The position numbers and the translations under genes were made by a program. From positions 954,451 through 1,018,450 of the forward strand of contig JBBMOL010000178.1 in the NCBI GenBank assembly GCA_037954665.1: DNA of 64,000 nucleotides, written 5' to 3'. This stretch comes from Laguncularia racemosa (lineage: Eukaryota > Streptophyta > Magnoliopsida > Myrtales > Combretaceae). Within the stretch, counting starts at the first letter, position 1. Each line of letters begins with the position of its first letter. Positions 19,808 to 31,912 of the stretch are shown here, in pieces. The notes beneath the pieces were generated by a model. The model was not told the DNA's origin and searched no databases. It saw only the letters and a list, made by a program, of their open reading frames with translations.

Positions 19808-20860
19808 ATGCCCCCTAGAAGGAACATCAGGTAGGGCTCATTCGGTGTTAGACAGGGTGAAGATGCTCCAAACAAAAGGTATCCTCAAGGACCACCTCAG
19901 TAGGGAGCCCCAAATCAAGCTAATGTCACAATTACTTAACTGCTAGAGACTGTCAATGCTTTAGTGGGGATGTTAGTATAGCAGCAACAATAAGCTATGA
20001 GACTTGTCAAGCATAGAGAAGAGCCATGTGGACTGGACAAATTTGTCCAGCTAGTGAAGAAGTTTTATGCATAAGTTGATGATCCACTAGCAGCTAAACA
20101 TTAGATCATTGAAATTGAGAAGACCTTTAAGGCCTTCATGGTGCTCGATGATAGGAAGGTGAAATTTGTAACTTTTATGCTGAAGGGATCGACTGTTGGC
20201 CGGTGGACTAGTAAGTTAAGGTTAATAATAGCTCTTATTCAATGGCAGAGATTTAAAGAGCTGTTTTATGAGAAGTACTTTCTTAGTAGTATTAAGAATA
20301 AGATGGAGGCTGAATACTACAATTGCCAGCATGGCAATCGGACCATAGAGGCCTATGAAGTAGAGCTGAACCGCTTGATCAAGTTCTTACTTGAAGCAGT
20401 TAGAATTGATGATGCCGTTAGGGTAAAGAGATTTGTTAGAGGCTTAGAGCTAAACCTCCAGCATGAAGTAGGGGTCATTCGGTTCACTACTTATACAAAG
20501 GTAGTTGATAAAGTAAAGTGCCTAGAGTAGAGTAGAAAGAGAGCTGAGGATTAGCTATCTCGTAGGGTAAGGATTGCCTTGGAAAAGAGACCTGCCTCTA
20601 GTGTGCCATATGCTTATAAAGGAAAAAGGCCTCTAATATATCAGGCTAGACCTATGGCTTTTATGCCTAAACCTCCTTAGATTAGGCTAAAAACTCTAGC
20701 ACTACCTCTACCACCACAAGTAGGACTAGGAAGGAGATGTCCTAGGTGTTTGGGGGCACATGAGTTACATCAATGTCATTGGCTTGAAGGGGCATGTTTC
20801 ACCTGTGGTAAGATAGGATATCCTAGTAGAAATTATATAGAGAAGTCCATCCCTTAAACT
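19808..20860 (+). pseudogene. Gag of element C (Tekay type), many stops
   Basis: The start MPPRRNIR is followed by stops (mostly TAG, some TAA). The best open block at 20138-20530 gives KVKFVTFMLKGSTVGRWTS, FKELFYEKYF, QHGNRTIEAYEVELNRL and RFVRGLELNLQHEVG, the usual chromovirus capsid domain. A zinc knuckle remnant CFTCGKIGYPSRN is at about 20797-20835; the expected His and last Cys are altered. Gag would package element RNA; this copy is dead. Confidence 0.8.
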
Positions 20861-21039
20861 TTCTACTACACTTGTAAGTAGAGGGGACATAGATCATTGA
20901 GTGTGGTATAACCTAGAATTAGACGGCTGTAGTACCTTAATAGTTCCCAACACAATAGCTAGTAAGACTTGCACCTAGAGGACCAATAGGTAGGCTTCAA
21001 TGCTCTAGACCAAGATAGAGAGCACTTGGTTAAGTATTT

Positions 21040-21440
21040 GCATTACAACAATAGCAACAACAGGATACTCCAAATCAAGATAATATTGTAGGTACATTAC
21101 TTATTAATTTAAATATTGCTTATGTGTTATTTGATATAGGTGCAACACATTTATGCATATCACTTGTATTCATGCATCTATGTGAATTAAAACTTGTACT
21201 GTTGAGTGATGCTATGATTGTAAATACTTCTTTTAGAGCAAGAAGATTAGAGATATATAAGGATGTGGAAATTGTAATACAAGGAAAGAAAATGCCACCA
21301 GGATTATTTGTTTTAGAGATGACTGAATTTGATTTGATCTTAGGGGTAAATTGGTTGTCTATGTACTATGCCACTATAGATTGTTGTAATCTAGTGGTTT
21401 TAACTTCCTTGATGAAGATCCAATTGTACTTAAGTTAGAA
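21040..21440 (+). pseudogene. Protease of element C
   Basis: The stretch AYVLFDIGATHLCISLVF corresponds to the active site, with DIGA where active relatives have DSGA, so the Ser is replaced. VLEMTEFDLILGVNWLSMYYA is the family's downstream motif. The catalytic Asp remains, but the flanking frame is broken on both sides. Confidence 0.8.
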
Positions 21441-21489
21441 GCATAGAGACAACTCTTCCTACATATGAGCTATGGGATAAGGGTAAGAT

Positions 21490-22890
21490 ATTAGCATTGT
21501 CAATGGAGACTAGAGAAATTATGAAGTTAGAAGACGTATATGTAGTTAAAGATTATGTAGATGTCTTTCTAAAAAATTTACCAGGCTTACGGCTAGTCAA
21601 AAAGACAGAATTCTGCATTGATTTGGTATTGGGAATGGCACCAATATCTAAAGCGCCTTATAGAATGGCACCCATTGAATTATCTGAGTTAAAGACTCAA
21701 CTTCAAGAGTTGCAAGACAATGGGTTTATTAGACCAATTGTCTCTCCATAGGGTGCTCTAGTATTGTTTGTTAAGAAGAAGGATGGGAGCACGAGGTTAT
21801 GCATCGACTACAAGGAGCTAAATTGAGTCACAATCAAGAATAAGTACTCCCGCCTTATAATTGATGACCTATTTGACCAATTATAGGGAGCTTAGGTCTT
21901 CTCCAAAGTTGACTTGAGATCGAGGTATTATTAGTTAAGAATTAAGGAAGAAGATATACAAAAGATGGCTTTTAGGACTCAGTATAGGCATTACGAATTC
22001 CTAGTAATGCCTTTTACACTAACAAATGCTTTAACTGCCTTCATGGATTTGATGAATAGAGTGCTTAGAGATTTGCTAGATCAGTTTGTAGTGGTATTCA
22101 TAGATGATATTCCTATCTACTCCATGAGCAATGAAGAACAAGAGACCCATTTGAGGATAGTATTGGAAAGACTATAGGAAGAGAAATTATATGCCAAATT
22201 CAGCAAATGTAAGTTATGGTTGGAATGGGTATTCTTCTTGGGACATGTAGTAAATAAAGATGGCATATTAGTAGATCCTAAGAAGGCAGAGGTAGTGAGT
22301 GACTAGCTTAAACCAAGAACTATGACAAAGGTCATAAGCTTTCTAGGATTAGCTGGCTATTACAGACGCTTTGTGGAAATATTTTCTCGGTTAGCAACTC
22401 CCTTGACACAATTAACAAAGAAGAAGGCTAAATTTGTGTGGAGTGATGAATGTAAAAATAGCTTCACAACACTAAAAGAAAAGTTAGTAACAGCTCTAGT
22501 GTTAACTCTACCAAAAATAGGAGAAGAATTTGAAGTATACATTGATGCACTAACTCAAGGCTTAGGATGTGTGCTTATGCAGAATGGGAGCGTCATTGCA
22601 TATGCCTCTCACTAGCTAAAACCATATGAGAGGAACTACCTTACACATGACCTAGAGTTAGTAGCTGTGATCTTAGTGTTGAAACTATGGAGACATTACT
22701 TGTATGATGAGAAGTGCAAAATTTTCATGGACCACAAGAGCCTAAAATACTTATTCACTTAGAAGGATTTGAATATGAAGTAGAGAAGGTAGTTGGAATT
22801 GATAAATGAATATGATGTAGAGATTCATTGCCACCCTAGGAAGGTTAATGTTATAGCAGATGCCCTTAGTGGGAGAAACAAATTAACATA
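21490..22890 (+). pseudogene. Reverse transcriptase and RNase H of element C
   Basis: Recognisable order: DVFLKNLPGLRL, APYRMAPIELSELKTQL and GFIRPIVSP, then KKDGSTRLCIDYKEL, FRTQYRHYEFLVMPF, VVVFIDDIPIYS (the catalytic YxDD box as FIDDI), FLGLAGYYRRFVE and, for RNase H, EVYIDALTQGLGCVLMQ and KIFMDHKSLKYLF. At least ten in-frame stops interrupt it. Most are TAG at places where relatives have Gln or Trp (for example SH*LKPYE, YLFT*KDL, DQL*GA). This pattern suggests decay by C-to-T change. Confidence 0.88.
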
Positions 22891-24273
22891 GCTGCTTTTA
22901 TCACATCTCAAAGATAGATATTGGAGGACAAGCATAGGTTAGAACTAGAGATGGTGATACATGAAGTGGGAGCTAGGTTGGCTATGCTTTGTATTCAACC
23001 AAGTCTTTTTAATAAAATCAAGATAGCATGAATTGGAGATCTTGAAATTCAAAAGATCAGGAGTAAAATAAAACAAGGTGAAACAATTGAATTTAATGTG
23101 GATGCTGAAGGTGTAGTTAAATATGGCATTAGATGGTGTGTTCTAGATGAGATGGAATTGAAGAAGGAGATTATGAAAGAAGCCCATTATTTAGGATATA
23201 TGGTACATCTTTGAAGCACCAAGATGTATAGAGATCTAAAGAATTATTATTGGTAGAAAAATATGAAACGGAGGATAGCAGAATTCGTATCTAGACACAT
23301 GACATGCTAGCAAATCAGAATTGAACTTTAAAGACTAGCTGGTGAGTTACAACTACTTCCTATACTTGAATGGAAGTAGGAACATGTAACTATAGACTTT
23401 GCTATAGCTCTTTGAGAACCAAGGAGAAACATGATGCAATCTGGGCCCATTTCTTGCCAATTAAGGTAGGTTACAGATTAGAGAAACTTTCTCAACTATA
23501 CATTAAAGAGATTGTTAAATTACATGGTGTGTCAACCACTATAACTTCTGATAGACCTATTGTGAGCATGAGCTTTAGATTATGGGAGTAATTAAAGTGA
23601 TCACTTATCCTTGGTGGAATTTTCATACAACAAAAGCTATTAAGCTACCGTTAAGATGGCTCCATATGAAACACTATATGGCAAGAAGTATAGATCTCCC
23701 TTATATTGGGATGAAGTTGGTGAAAGATAGATAATGGGGCCAAAGATAATGTAGGAAGCTGTAGACAAAGTGAGGGTGATAAGGCAGTGGATTCTTTCAA
23801 CCTAAAGTCACTAGAAAAAAGTATGCTAACAAATGGCAATGCCTCTTAGAATTTCAGGTAAGGTTCTATTAAAGGTATCTCTAACTAAAGGGGTAATCAA
23901 ATTTGGTCCAAAAAGGAGAGCTAAATCCAAGATATGTAGGTCCATTTGAGATTCTAGAAAGAGTTAGTATTGTTGCTCACAAGTTGGCTCTACCACTAAG
24001 TCTGGCTAGGGTATATGATGTGTTTCATATATTAATGTTAAGAAAGTTCATACTAAATCCAAACCAAATAGTGGCTTTAGAGCATTTAAATGTATAATAA
24101 AATTTATCTTCTATTGAAGGACCTATAAGGATTGTTGACACTAAAGAGCAAGTGTTAAGAAGAAGAGTAATTCCCTATATCAACGTACAATGGAAAAATC
24201 AAACAGAATGTGAAGCGATGTAAGAGTTAGAAGAAGAAATGTAAAGGAAGCATGCGAAACTCTTTTCAAGAAC
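22891..24273 (+). pseudogene. Integrase and chromodomain tail of element C
   Basis: Segments are visible of the zinc-binding part (KMYRDLKNYYW, KRRIAEFVS), the core (KLHGVSTTITSDRPIVSM), and, after a gap, KMAPYETLYGKKYRSPLYWDEVGE and LNPRYVGPFEILERVSIVAHKLALP. The core segment carrying the third catalytic residue is missing: the frame jumps from SFRLWE at about 23590 to SLVEFSYNKSY. The end reads RRVIPYINVQWKNQTECEAM and ELEEEM, the chromodomain-like tail typical of Tekay chromoviruses that binds modified histone H3. Non-functional. Confidence 0.85.
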
Positions 24274-24391
24274 GGGTAACTCTTTTCGGGTCTAATTGTT
24301 CAAAGAGGACTTTCATCGCCAAATTTTGTAATCCTTTGGATTTTACCCTAGTGATGGGTCCTATGGGTATATGATTCCTATCAGATACATG
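24274..24391 (-). repeat. Truncated family A LTR fragment
   Basis: TTGTTCAAAGAGGACTTTC and GATTCCTATCA match the right end of A5 (8130-8224). It sits where the first 560 bp or so of the 3' LTR of C should be, so a deletion removed the rest of this A LTR together with the start of the C LTR. Confidence 0.75.
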
Positions 24392-26813
24392 CCCATATAC
24401 CTACCCATGTAGAAACATGAGTGTATATAGAAAGGTACATGGATAAAAGATACGCTTGTGTAGTTGGGCGTGTCAAAATTGCAAAAATCTATAAAAAGGT
24501 ACATGGTTATATATATGATCGTGTACCTGGGTGTGCTGAAATGGCAATTTTACATAGAAAGGTACACGGTTGGATACACGACTGTGTACTTAAGTTTGCT
24601 AAAATAATGAGATCACATAGAAAGATATATGATTACTAGTACAACCATGCTCTAGCCTGTGTTCCTTTGCACAGCCTCTCACACGATCGTGTAGCCTTGG
24701 AACACTCATACCTTAATTTTATTTTGTATTTCCATGATTCTAAGCTAAGATATATGCACAATAAGACTACAAGGAAGGGAATTATACAATTAGAATATAC
24801 CTAATTAATTAGTAAATTTAGATTAATTGTAGAACAGAACCAAGTTTAGTTCTTTATACTTGAACAAGTCTATATTCCTTTCCTAGCGATGTAAGAGACT
24901 ATAGTAGGAACACTTCTTCAGGTACGTGCTTACCTTGTTCTATTGGTTGTGATTGTTAGCATAGTTGAATAATGAATTTAATTGAATGTTGGAGTTAAAT
25001 GTGTATGTTGCTTTTGTTTAGCTTAGCTTAGGGGCTCGTAGTGGTAGATCCTTGGGAGGCACCTCGATGATTGGCATGCTGCGTTATCCCTAGTGGAGCC
25101 ATGTATCGAAATGATCTAAGGTAGATTATGGTTAAATGGGGCTTGTAGTGATAGTTCCCATTTAGGGTTATATATATGTGAATATGGTATGTAAATCGGG
25201 GTCATGGGTATTTCTATGTTATATGTTAATTAATTGAAGATAAATAATTTGATGACTTGATATGTATAATTGTTGCATTTATGCATGTTGGTATTGTTGG
25301 TTGTATAGCATGCACATGTCTATGTAGTAATCACATATTGGGCTTAGGCTCATCCCTTTTTATTTTTTTAGCTTCTAGTGATAATGATGAAATTTGGACT
25401 ATGATGAGAATGAGAATTTAGTGGGATATTATGTAGATGAATATGGGAGAGAACACTGTTATTATGTCAATGAAGAATAGTATAAAAATCATTGATGAAT
25501 GTCTAATAGAATTCCAGGTTATTGATTCAAAGATATGGAAATAATCATTAGAACTTTTACTATGTTAATTATTATATGTTGATAGACATTATCTTGGATT
25601 TTTGGATTGAGGTTTTATGTAATTGAATTAAGTATTGATGATTGGAAGGACTCACTAATGGGAATCTACCCAATGATCTTGATGGACAAGGAACTTGATT
25701 TGGATGATGATCCAAATCACTTGTGTGCATACATATTTTTCTTTATCTAATAAAAGTTTGAATGATAATCTAGCAGGTACAACGATCATTCTTCACGGGA
25801 TGCCATATGAACTTCACTGTTGGTCAAATTAGGGACATCATCGGATTCACATCCAATGGCCCGTCGTGATTAACATTGACTCGACGAACCGGCTCTTTGA
25901 AGATTATTATCTTTTTTACTTGTAATTTATTTCTTTGAACCATTTATTTTGTAAGCTTTTAAGGACATTTTATTTGGTTGTATTTTGTGTTTTAGGACCG
26001 GCCACCCTTTAGTGGCATAGTTGTAATTGTTTAGCTATTTTAACCCTAAAGGGAGCAAGTATAATTACTTGTTTAAGTAGGGTTTAGAGGAAGAGAGAAT
26101 ATTCACATTTTGCTGCCCAAATGTTTGTGAGAGTTAGGGTTCATCCCAATTTTCATAAGAGTCTTATCAATTTCTTTAAGGAATTGTGGCGAGTAGCGAC
26201 TAAAGGAATTGTCAGTCATATCATTTCCTCTGTTGATTTCCTTTTCATGCTAGTGTGTAATATCTAGTCTTGGCTAGGATTAGTTCATTTAGTTCTTGAT
26301 TTTCACATCAATTGTAAGGTCAATTTCCATCATTATATTGTTTACAATTTAGTGGAATTGTATCCTATATTGTTTTGTTAATTGCCATTCTTCATTTGCG
26401 TGGAAGCTTATTGTATAAGAAGTTCACACCAATTTTTAGTGTTGTTGGTGATTGGATTTACATTTGATATTGTGTTGCGTGCTTAAATCCAATTGAGCAC
26501 ATCATCATTTGGTGTTAAGGTTGTTTGATTTACAAATTGGATTCTAAAAGGGCTTAGGGTTCATGCCATTTGGAGGGTTGTTGTCCGGATTTGATTGAAG
26601 TTGTTTCAATTGTTTGTATTTATATGCTTTAGTCAAATTAAGGCATATCACTCACCTGAGAGTCATTCATTTCATTTATTGAAGTAATATTAGTATGGAT
26701 GTAACATGGAAATGAACAGGCTTAAATTTGTATAGAGATTTAGAACCATAGTGTGTTGGTATGTAGTAGTGACATGCAATAGGCTGTGATGTCTCAAGTT
26801 TTGGGGCACTACA
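24392..26813 (+). repeat. 3' LTR of element C, truncated and interrupted
   Basis: 24392-25579 matches 18095-19280 of the 5' LTR, and about 26684-26813 matches its last 130 bp (GTAATATTAGTATGGATGTAACATGG). The interruption is copy A7. It contains no gene. Confidence 0.8.
25580..26683 (+). repeat. Family A LTR with leader and LTR-end remnant (copy A7)
   Basis: An LTR of about 925 bp (25580-26504) ends AATTGAGCACATCA and is followed by TCATTTGGTGTTAAGG, a mutated primer site. About 130 bp of leader then runs into a second LTR end, AAGGCATATCA, at 26650. The interior is gone. A 33-bp stretch after 26650 matches neither C nor A. No clean target duplication is visible. Confidence 0.65.
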
Positions 26814-27340
26814 ATTTGGTAATCCTACAAAAAAATTTACTAAGAAAATTAAAAGATCCAAGAAGTTTTACTTTGCCTTGTTTGATTGGTGACTTAGCAA
26901 TAGAAAACGTTTTAGCTGATTTAGGAGCTAGTATAAATTTAATGCCTTATAAATTATTTAAAAGACTAGGACTGGGAGAACCTAGGCCAACTAAAATGAG
27001 TTTGTAACTTGCTGATAGGTTTGTAAATTTCTTGGAGGCATAATTGAAGATGTGCTGGTGAAGGCAGACACTTTTATCTTTTTAGTAGATTTTTTCATTC
27101 TTGATATAAATGAGGATATAGAAGTGCTATTAATCCTAGGTTGACCCTTTTGGCCACATCAAGAGCAATTGTTGATGTAGGAGATAGTAAAATTAATTCT
27201 TAGAATTTGTAAGAAAGAATTAGTTTTTAAAGTTTCTGATGCAATGTGACACTCCCTTGAGAATGATAATGCTTGTTATTTTTTTTTTGACACAATTGAT
27301 TTATTTGTTGCTATTTGTGTACAGGAATACATTCATGTAA
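26814..27340 (+). pseudogene. Protease of element F
   Basis: The frame continues gag of F across the C insertion: LVILQKNLLRKLKDPRSF, LPCLIGDLAIENVLADLGAS, INLMPYKLFKRLGLGEPRP. DLGASINLMP is the hallmark active site of Athila and Tat proteases. After about 27010 frameshifts follow, but IEVLLIL and DAM-HSLENDNACYFF are still readable. It would have cut the Gag-Pol polyprotein; it is now broken. Confidence 0.85.
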
Positions 27341-28737
27341 ATCCCGTGGAATTATGTCTCATGAAAAGTACGAAGATTGTTTAGAGGGGTTTAAACAAGA
27401 TAAATTTGAGAAATTCAATCTTCAGCCCCCTTAATTAGTGAGTGTATAGTATGTCGAGCTAACAACGTTAACCAAAAGAACTTCTTGGGAGGAAACCCAA
27501 GCTTTAATTAGTTTAATTTTCTTTTGTTTCATTTTATTTAGTTTGTTTTAGTTTAGTTTTATTCTCTTTTATTTTATTTTATGCTTTTAATATTTTTTTA
27601 TCTTCTTATTTTGCAGGGATACTGTACTTATCGGCTGAAAAATTGACTGAAGATATAATTGAACTAATTAAACCAGGGAAGTATTAGTTTATTTATTTCC
27701 TTTCCCATAAGTTTTAATTTATTTATTTTTATCTTTTTTGCTTATTTTGTATATTGAGGACAATGTACAATTTTAAGGGTGGGGGAGAGGTATAATATAA
27801 AAAGCCTTAAAATTTTACCATGAAATTACTATAGGATAATTTATCACTCTTAGTAATACTAAATAAATAAATTGCATTCATAATTTGGTGGATTATTGGA
27901 ATTTTTTTTTAATCCCTTGATAGATTTTTACCTTTTCATTAGTGAACTTAGAAAACTTGATTAAAGTTGAATTGTGAAATCTTTGTAAATCAAAGTTATA
28001 TGTTATTTAGGCTTAGAATTTAAAAACTCTAGATTAGAATGATACTACTAATCAAGGATTGGGATTTTGAGTTTTGAAACTTACTTTAATATATACCTAT
28101 CTCTTAGAAGTTCTTACGAGTACTATGATATCGAATAACTAAACTAACAAAATTTGTCTTTTGAAGGTTCTTCCCATAAAATAAATAATGGAGGTTCAAA
28201 GGAGTATTTTAAAACCTAGTAGCCTAAGATCATCTAGTCTAAGACTTACTGACTGATGAAATTGCTCCATGCTGCTAAATAAAAAAATCTCCTAGTAATT
28301 ATAAAAATTAAGGAAGGATTTTCAAGGGATGGATGGAGAAAAATTTTTGTTGGACGTCATGGTACACAAAGGGATGGAAAAGGGGAAGTATATACCTTAG
28401 CTAAGTGGACAAAATTTTGAAAACTTTCTTCTTGATTAGATAATGTTTCATATGGTTTTGGGTTTATAAATTTTTGTTCGAATGGCATGATAAACTTTGG
28501 TATTGTATAGATTAACTTTTGAACTCTAATTTTAGTATTTACAGTACATTAAATACGATTGGGTAAAAATGATGTTAAAAAATAAATAATTTTATTATGA
28601 ATGCAATTTATTCAAGTGTGAATTTAATGATTATTATGTAAGGTAATTGGTTAAGTATAAGGAAAAAAAAGTTGTACTTGATCTTTAAAAGTTTATCTTT
28701 GCTTGAGGATAAGCAAAAACTTAAGTGTAGGAGAATT
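27341..28737 (+). other. 3' untranslated interior of F; reverse transcriptase and integrase deleted
   Basis: Within about 100 bp of the protease end (around 27410-27440) the sequence passes to the region that normally follows integrase. AACTTCTTGGGAGGAAACCC at about 27480 corresponds to the AGCGCTTC-GGGAGGC-ACCC motif of Athila elements (J has it at about 61468). TTGAGGACAATGTACAATTT at about 27752 and TTGCTTGAGGATAAGCAAAA at about 28699 are the two other conserved stretches, the latter near the LTR. No open frame of note and no env-like gene is seen. Confidence 0.75.
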
Positions 28738-29041
28738 TGATAAATGTTATAAAGTACTTGTTAAGTGTAATATTTATAATAGTCTTTTGTTTATCATTTT
28801 GGATGGATATTGCACTTAGTCACACTTTATTTTGATTTAAGAGATTTAAAATGTAATTTATGATTTAATAAAAGAATTTCATGAATTTTGAGACAAAAAA
28901 AATCAATTTTACAAGATTAGAAAGCATAACATAGTGAAGAACACGACCATGTCTAATGCCATGTAGAATAGAACAATGTAGATCATTTTGGAGTAGTCGC
29001 GCAAGCAATCATGTAAAAGTACATGGGAAGAACACACTACT
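28738..29041 (+). repeat. 3' LTR of F, first piece
   Basis: TGATAAATGTTATAAAGTAC matches 4140 onward. It ends at the CTACT duplication of A3. The other pieces are 38394-38912 and 49943-50342. Confidence 0.85.
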
Positions 29042-29907
29042 TGATAGGAATCAAATTCCTATAAGACCTATCACTAGAGCAAGAGCCAAGGGATTACAAA
29101 ATTTGGCGATGAGGGTCCTCTTTGAACAATCAAACCCCGAGAATATTTGTTTAGTATCTTCTTTTCTATTACATAAGTGTTGTTCATTCCAACAAGTACA
29201 CTTGTCGGTTTTTACAAGACAGTGGATAAACTTGCTAAAGCTCAGTTTTTGGGTTATTCATGGACCTACATAAATCAAAGAAAAACCGGTCCACAATATG
29301 TTCAATTGAAGTGAAGAACCAGCCACTTGAAGACTATTTTGTACTTGTATTTTTTTTTTTTTTATTTTGGAACCAGCCACTTAAGTGGCATCCTTGTAAT
29401 TTTTGTGTTATTTTTACCTAATTGGAGAAAGTATAAATACTTGTTAACTAGGGTTTTTGAAAATTTTAGAAACCAAAACACTTTGTTGCTGTGAGGGGTT
29501 TCCTTCCATTGCAATAGATCTTTTATCAATTTTTAAGTGAAATTATGGCGAGAACCAACTAGAGTGGATTGTGAGTAGTATCAATCTTACTCTTGTTGTT
29601 TCTTTTTTACAAATTGTGTTTAGTGAGTAATATTTAAGTACAATTTGTTGGTTATTTGTCCTTGTCACGTGAATTAGGGTTCTTCATTTCTAGATTTGAA
29701 TCATTTCAAAATTGAGTTGAATTCTAGTTCATTTCCATTGTTTTCCATTGAAGTTTATACAATTGTTTGTTCTTGACATCAATTTAGTGTTAAACTCGTG
29801 GATTGGGGTTCAATTGTTAAGTTGGTGTTCACGCCATTTAATTGTTGGAATTGGTTGTTCACGCCACTTGATTGATGTGTTTGCTATCCAATTAGTGAGG
29901 CACATCA
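29042..29907 (+). repeat. 5' LTR of A3 (866 bp)
   Basis: It begins TGATAGGAATCAAATTCC and ends GAGGCACATCA. AAGTATAAATACTTG is at about 29427. The first codons would read RNQIPIRPITRARAKGL. Confidence 0.9.
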
Positions 29908-30987
29908 TCCTTTTTGGTATCAGAGCAAAGGTTGTGGAGTAGGGTTTGTGTGAACTTCAATTGAAAAAAAAAAATTAGGGTTCTTGAATTTTACTTCTTG
30001 ATCTTAATTGTTGAAGTGAAATTGAAGTACTTAATTTTGATTTTGTTGTGTTATATTTGTTGATTGTTGAAGTGGAAGTGGAGATCTTATATTCCTTGTG
30101 ATCTTTATCTTACCATGAGGAGAAGGGGAAGTGTATTTCCTTGTGTGTGTTTCGGAATTGGAGAGACATTATTTGTGACAAAAGAGAAGTGAATTCTTGA
30201 AAGTTGTTTTGGAATTGAAGGAGTGTGAATTTCATTTTCCATATTTTCTTTTGCATGGAGGATTTAGAAATTATTTGAATTCAAAACAAACATTAAGTTT
30301 GAAGAGTTATTGTGTAGAATTGATTGAATGCAATTTGAATATTTTTGAATTATTTCTTACCATTTGTGGAGAAGCATCATTAAGAGTTGCATTTATGTTG
30401 TTGTGTCGTGATTGGGAGAGGGGTAAAGTGTGTGTGTGCTACATTGTGAGTGTGTGTGTGTGTGGTGAAGGGTGCAATGTGGTGTATTTATTGTGTTATT
30501 GTGAAAGGTTGCTGCATCGTAGATTGTAAGTGGTGTATGTGCTATGAGTGAAGGGTGTTGTAGTGGTTAAGTTTTGAATTTCAAAAGCAAACATTAAAGT
30601 GTGGAAGTTATTTTGTATTGATACTTTAAATACATTTTGCTTAGTTGGAATTAATTGCTTGCCATTTGGAGAAGTGTCCATATTTGCTTCCATTTGCCTT
30701 TACGTTGCTGTGGTGTGTAAGTGGACGTGGAAGTGTGTAGGTGAACCATGTAGGTGTGTTGTATTAATTGTGTGTTACACCGTAGGTGTGTGAGTGAGAC
30801 CATGGTGTGTATGTTGCATAGTTGTGTTACACCATGGGAGTGAGTGTGTGAAATCGTGGTGTATGGTTTAAGGTTGTGTAAGTAGATCGTGGGAGTTATG
30901 TATGAGGTGTGGTTGTGTTGTTGTGTTAAGTGGACGTGGGTTGTAGTGTTGTTAAGATGTGTTGGTGACGTGGTGTGAAGTGTGTTG
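29908..30987 (+). other. Leader of A3
   Basis: TGGTATCAGAGC at 29915-29926 is the primer site. The rest is G/T-rich with GTGTGTGTGTGTG at about 30450 and repeated TGTGTTGTGG-like words. A 110-codon open stretch at 30197-30529 has no recognisable domain and reflects the low-complexity composition. B2 is inserted at its end, just before the protease start. Confidence 0.75.
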
Positions 30988-31688
30988 TGATATGAACCAC
31001 GCCTACGTGTGACGAAACCCTATACCAATACTTTTGGAATTGCAACCCAAGATGCCAAAACAATTAAGTGGAATTACGACTCGTTGCCTATAGGTGAGGC
31101 AAGAACCTTAGTATATTCTGTTGATGCCACAATCGGGATGAAAGACCGATTGATAAGTCGGGGTGAACGCCATGGAAGAAATCGATAAGTTCAAGAAAAG
31201 TTCTTTGGAGAACCAAGAGAGGAATTCTCTCAAATTGTGTTATTTAATGTTGTATGTATCTTCTATGTTCTGTTTTCCAACCTTAGTAGCTTATATTAGG
31301 GTTTACAACTCGTAAAAACAAAAGCCCAAAACGATACAACATAATAAAGTCGTGGAAAAATAACAAACATGCAATGAAAGCCAGCGGCGTAGTAGGCTGG
31401 CGTAGTCCCTCTATCGCGCTCTAATTGCAACGCCGGTAGCATTTAAGCTAGCGTTGTCAAAGCCGACGGCTTTGATCTCCTATGTTTTGATCTCCTTGAA
31501 TGACTTGTACAAATGCAAGGTCATTCTCATGGTTGCTCCACTCTTTTCCGGCTTCTTGGATATCCTTTATCGGCCCGTTAAGTTCTTCCTTGAATAGTTT
31601 TGCTCGAGTTCTTGTGATCGGTCCAGGTGGCACTTCAAGAGGATCCACATTCCATCTTCTAGCTTGACTCCCATCATGGCTCTCATCA
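30988..31688 (-). repeat. 3' LTR of B2 (701 bp)
   Basis: On minus it reads TGATGAGAGCCATGATGGG...TTCATATCA and follows the purine tract at 31689-31705. In place of the CACGGCCGTG array of B it has AAAGCCGTCGGCTTT and other GCCGGC-type words at about 31380-31475. Confidence 0.9.
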
Positions 31689-31900
31689 TTCCCCTCCTCT
31701 TGAAAAGGATTTGTCCTCAAATCGCCGCCTACATCAAAAGGACTCAGATCAGTAACATTAAAAGTAGCACTTACTTGATACTCACATGGCAAATCTAACT
31801 TGTAGGCATTATCATTGATGCGCTTAAGAATTTGGAATGGTCCATCGCCTCTAGGAAGTAATTTAGATCGATGCTGCACAGGAAACCGCTCTTTGCGCAT
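31457..31900 (-). CDS. Integrase C-terminus and LTR-encoded tail of B2
   Basis: MRKERFPVQHRSKLLPRGDG and FNVTDLSPFDVGGDLRTNPF end the integrase. The frame then enters the 3' LTR and encodes VPPGPITRTRAKLFKEELNG and about 40 further residues. An upstream TAG at about 31915 (GD*VWVH, where Trp is expected) cuts it from the rest. The tail resembles the CR motif of CRM elements; that function is inferred. Confidence 0.8.
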   Translation of the reverse strand: MRKERFPVQHRSKLLPRGDGPFQILKRINDNAYKLDLPCEYQVSATFNVTDLSPFDVGGDLRTNPFQEEGNDESHDGSQARRWNVDPLEVPPGPITRTRAKLFKEELNGPIKDIQEAGKEWSNHENDLAFVQVIQGDQNIGDQSRRL

Positions 31901-31912
31901 GTGAACCCAAAC

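Larger units (their letters stand above)
7264..26813 (+). mobile_element. Tekay-like chromovirus element C inserted in F
   Basis: It splits F between the gag-protease linker and the protease. The 5' LTR end (GGGTGTTATA, 19421) and the 3' LTR end (GGGGCACTACA, 26813) align. The interior 19422-24273 holds gag, protease, reverse transcriptase, RNase H, integrase and a chromodomain tail, all carrying stops. The left boundary TGTAAATATATG at 7264 is chosen because the F frame breaks there and because TGTAA starts are usual for this class. I do not find a matching 5-bp duplication, so the exact ends are uncertain. Both LTRs were later invaded by A and B elements. Confidence 0.75.

Noticed and set aside
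30197..30529. A 110-codon open stretch in the A3 leader as a possible gene
   Set aside because: No recognisable domain, low-complexity G/T-rich composition, and no counterpart frame in the leaders of A1 or A6.
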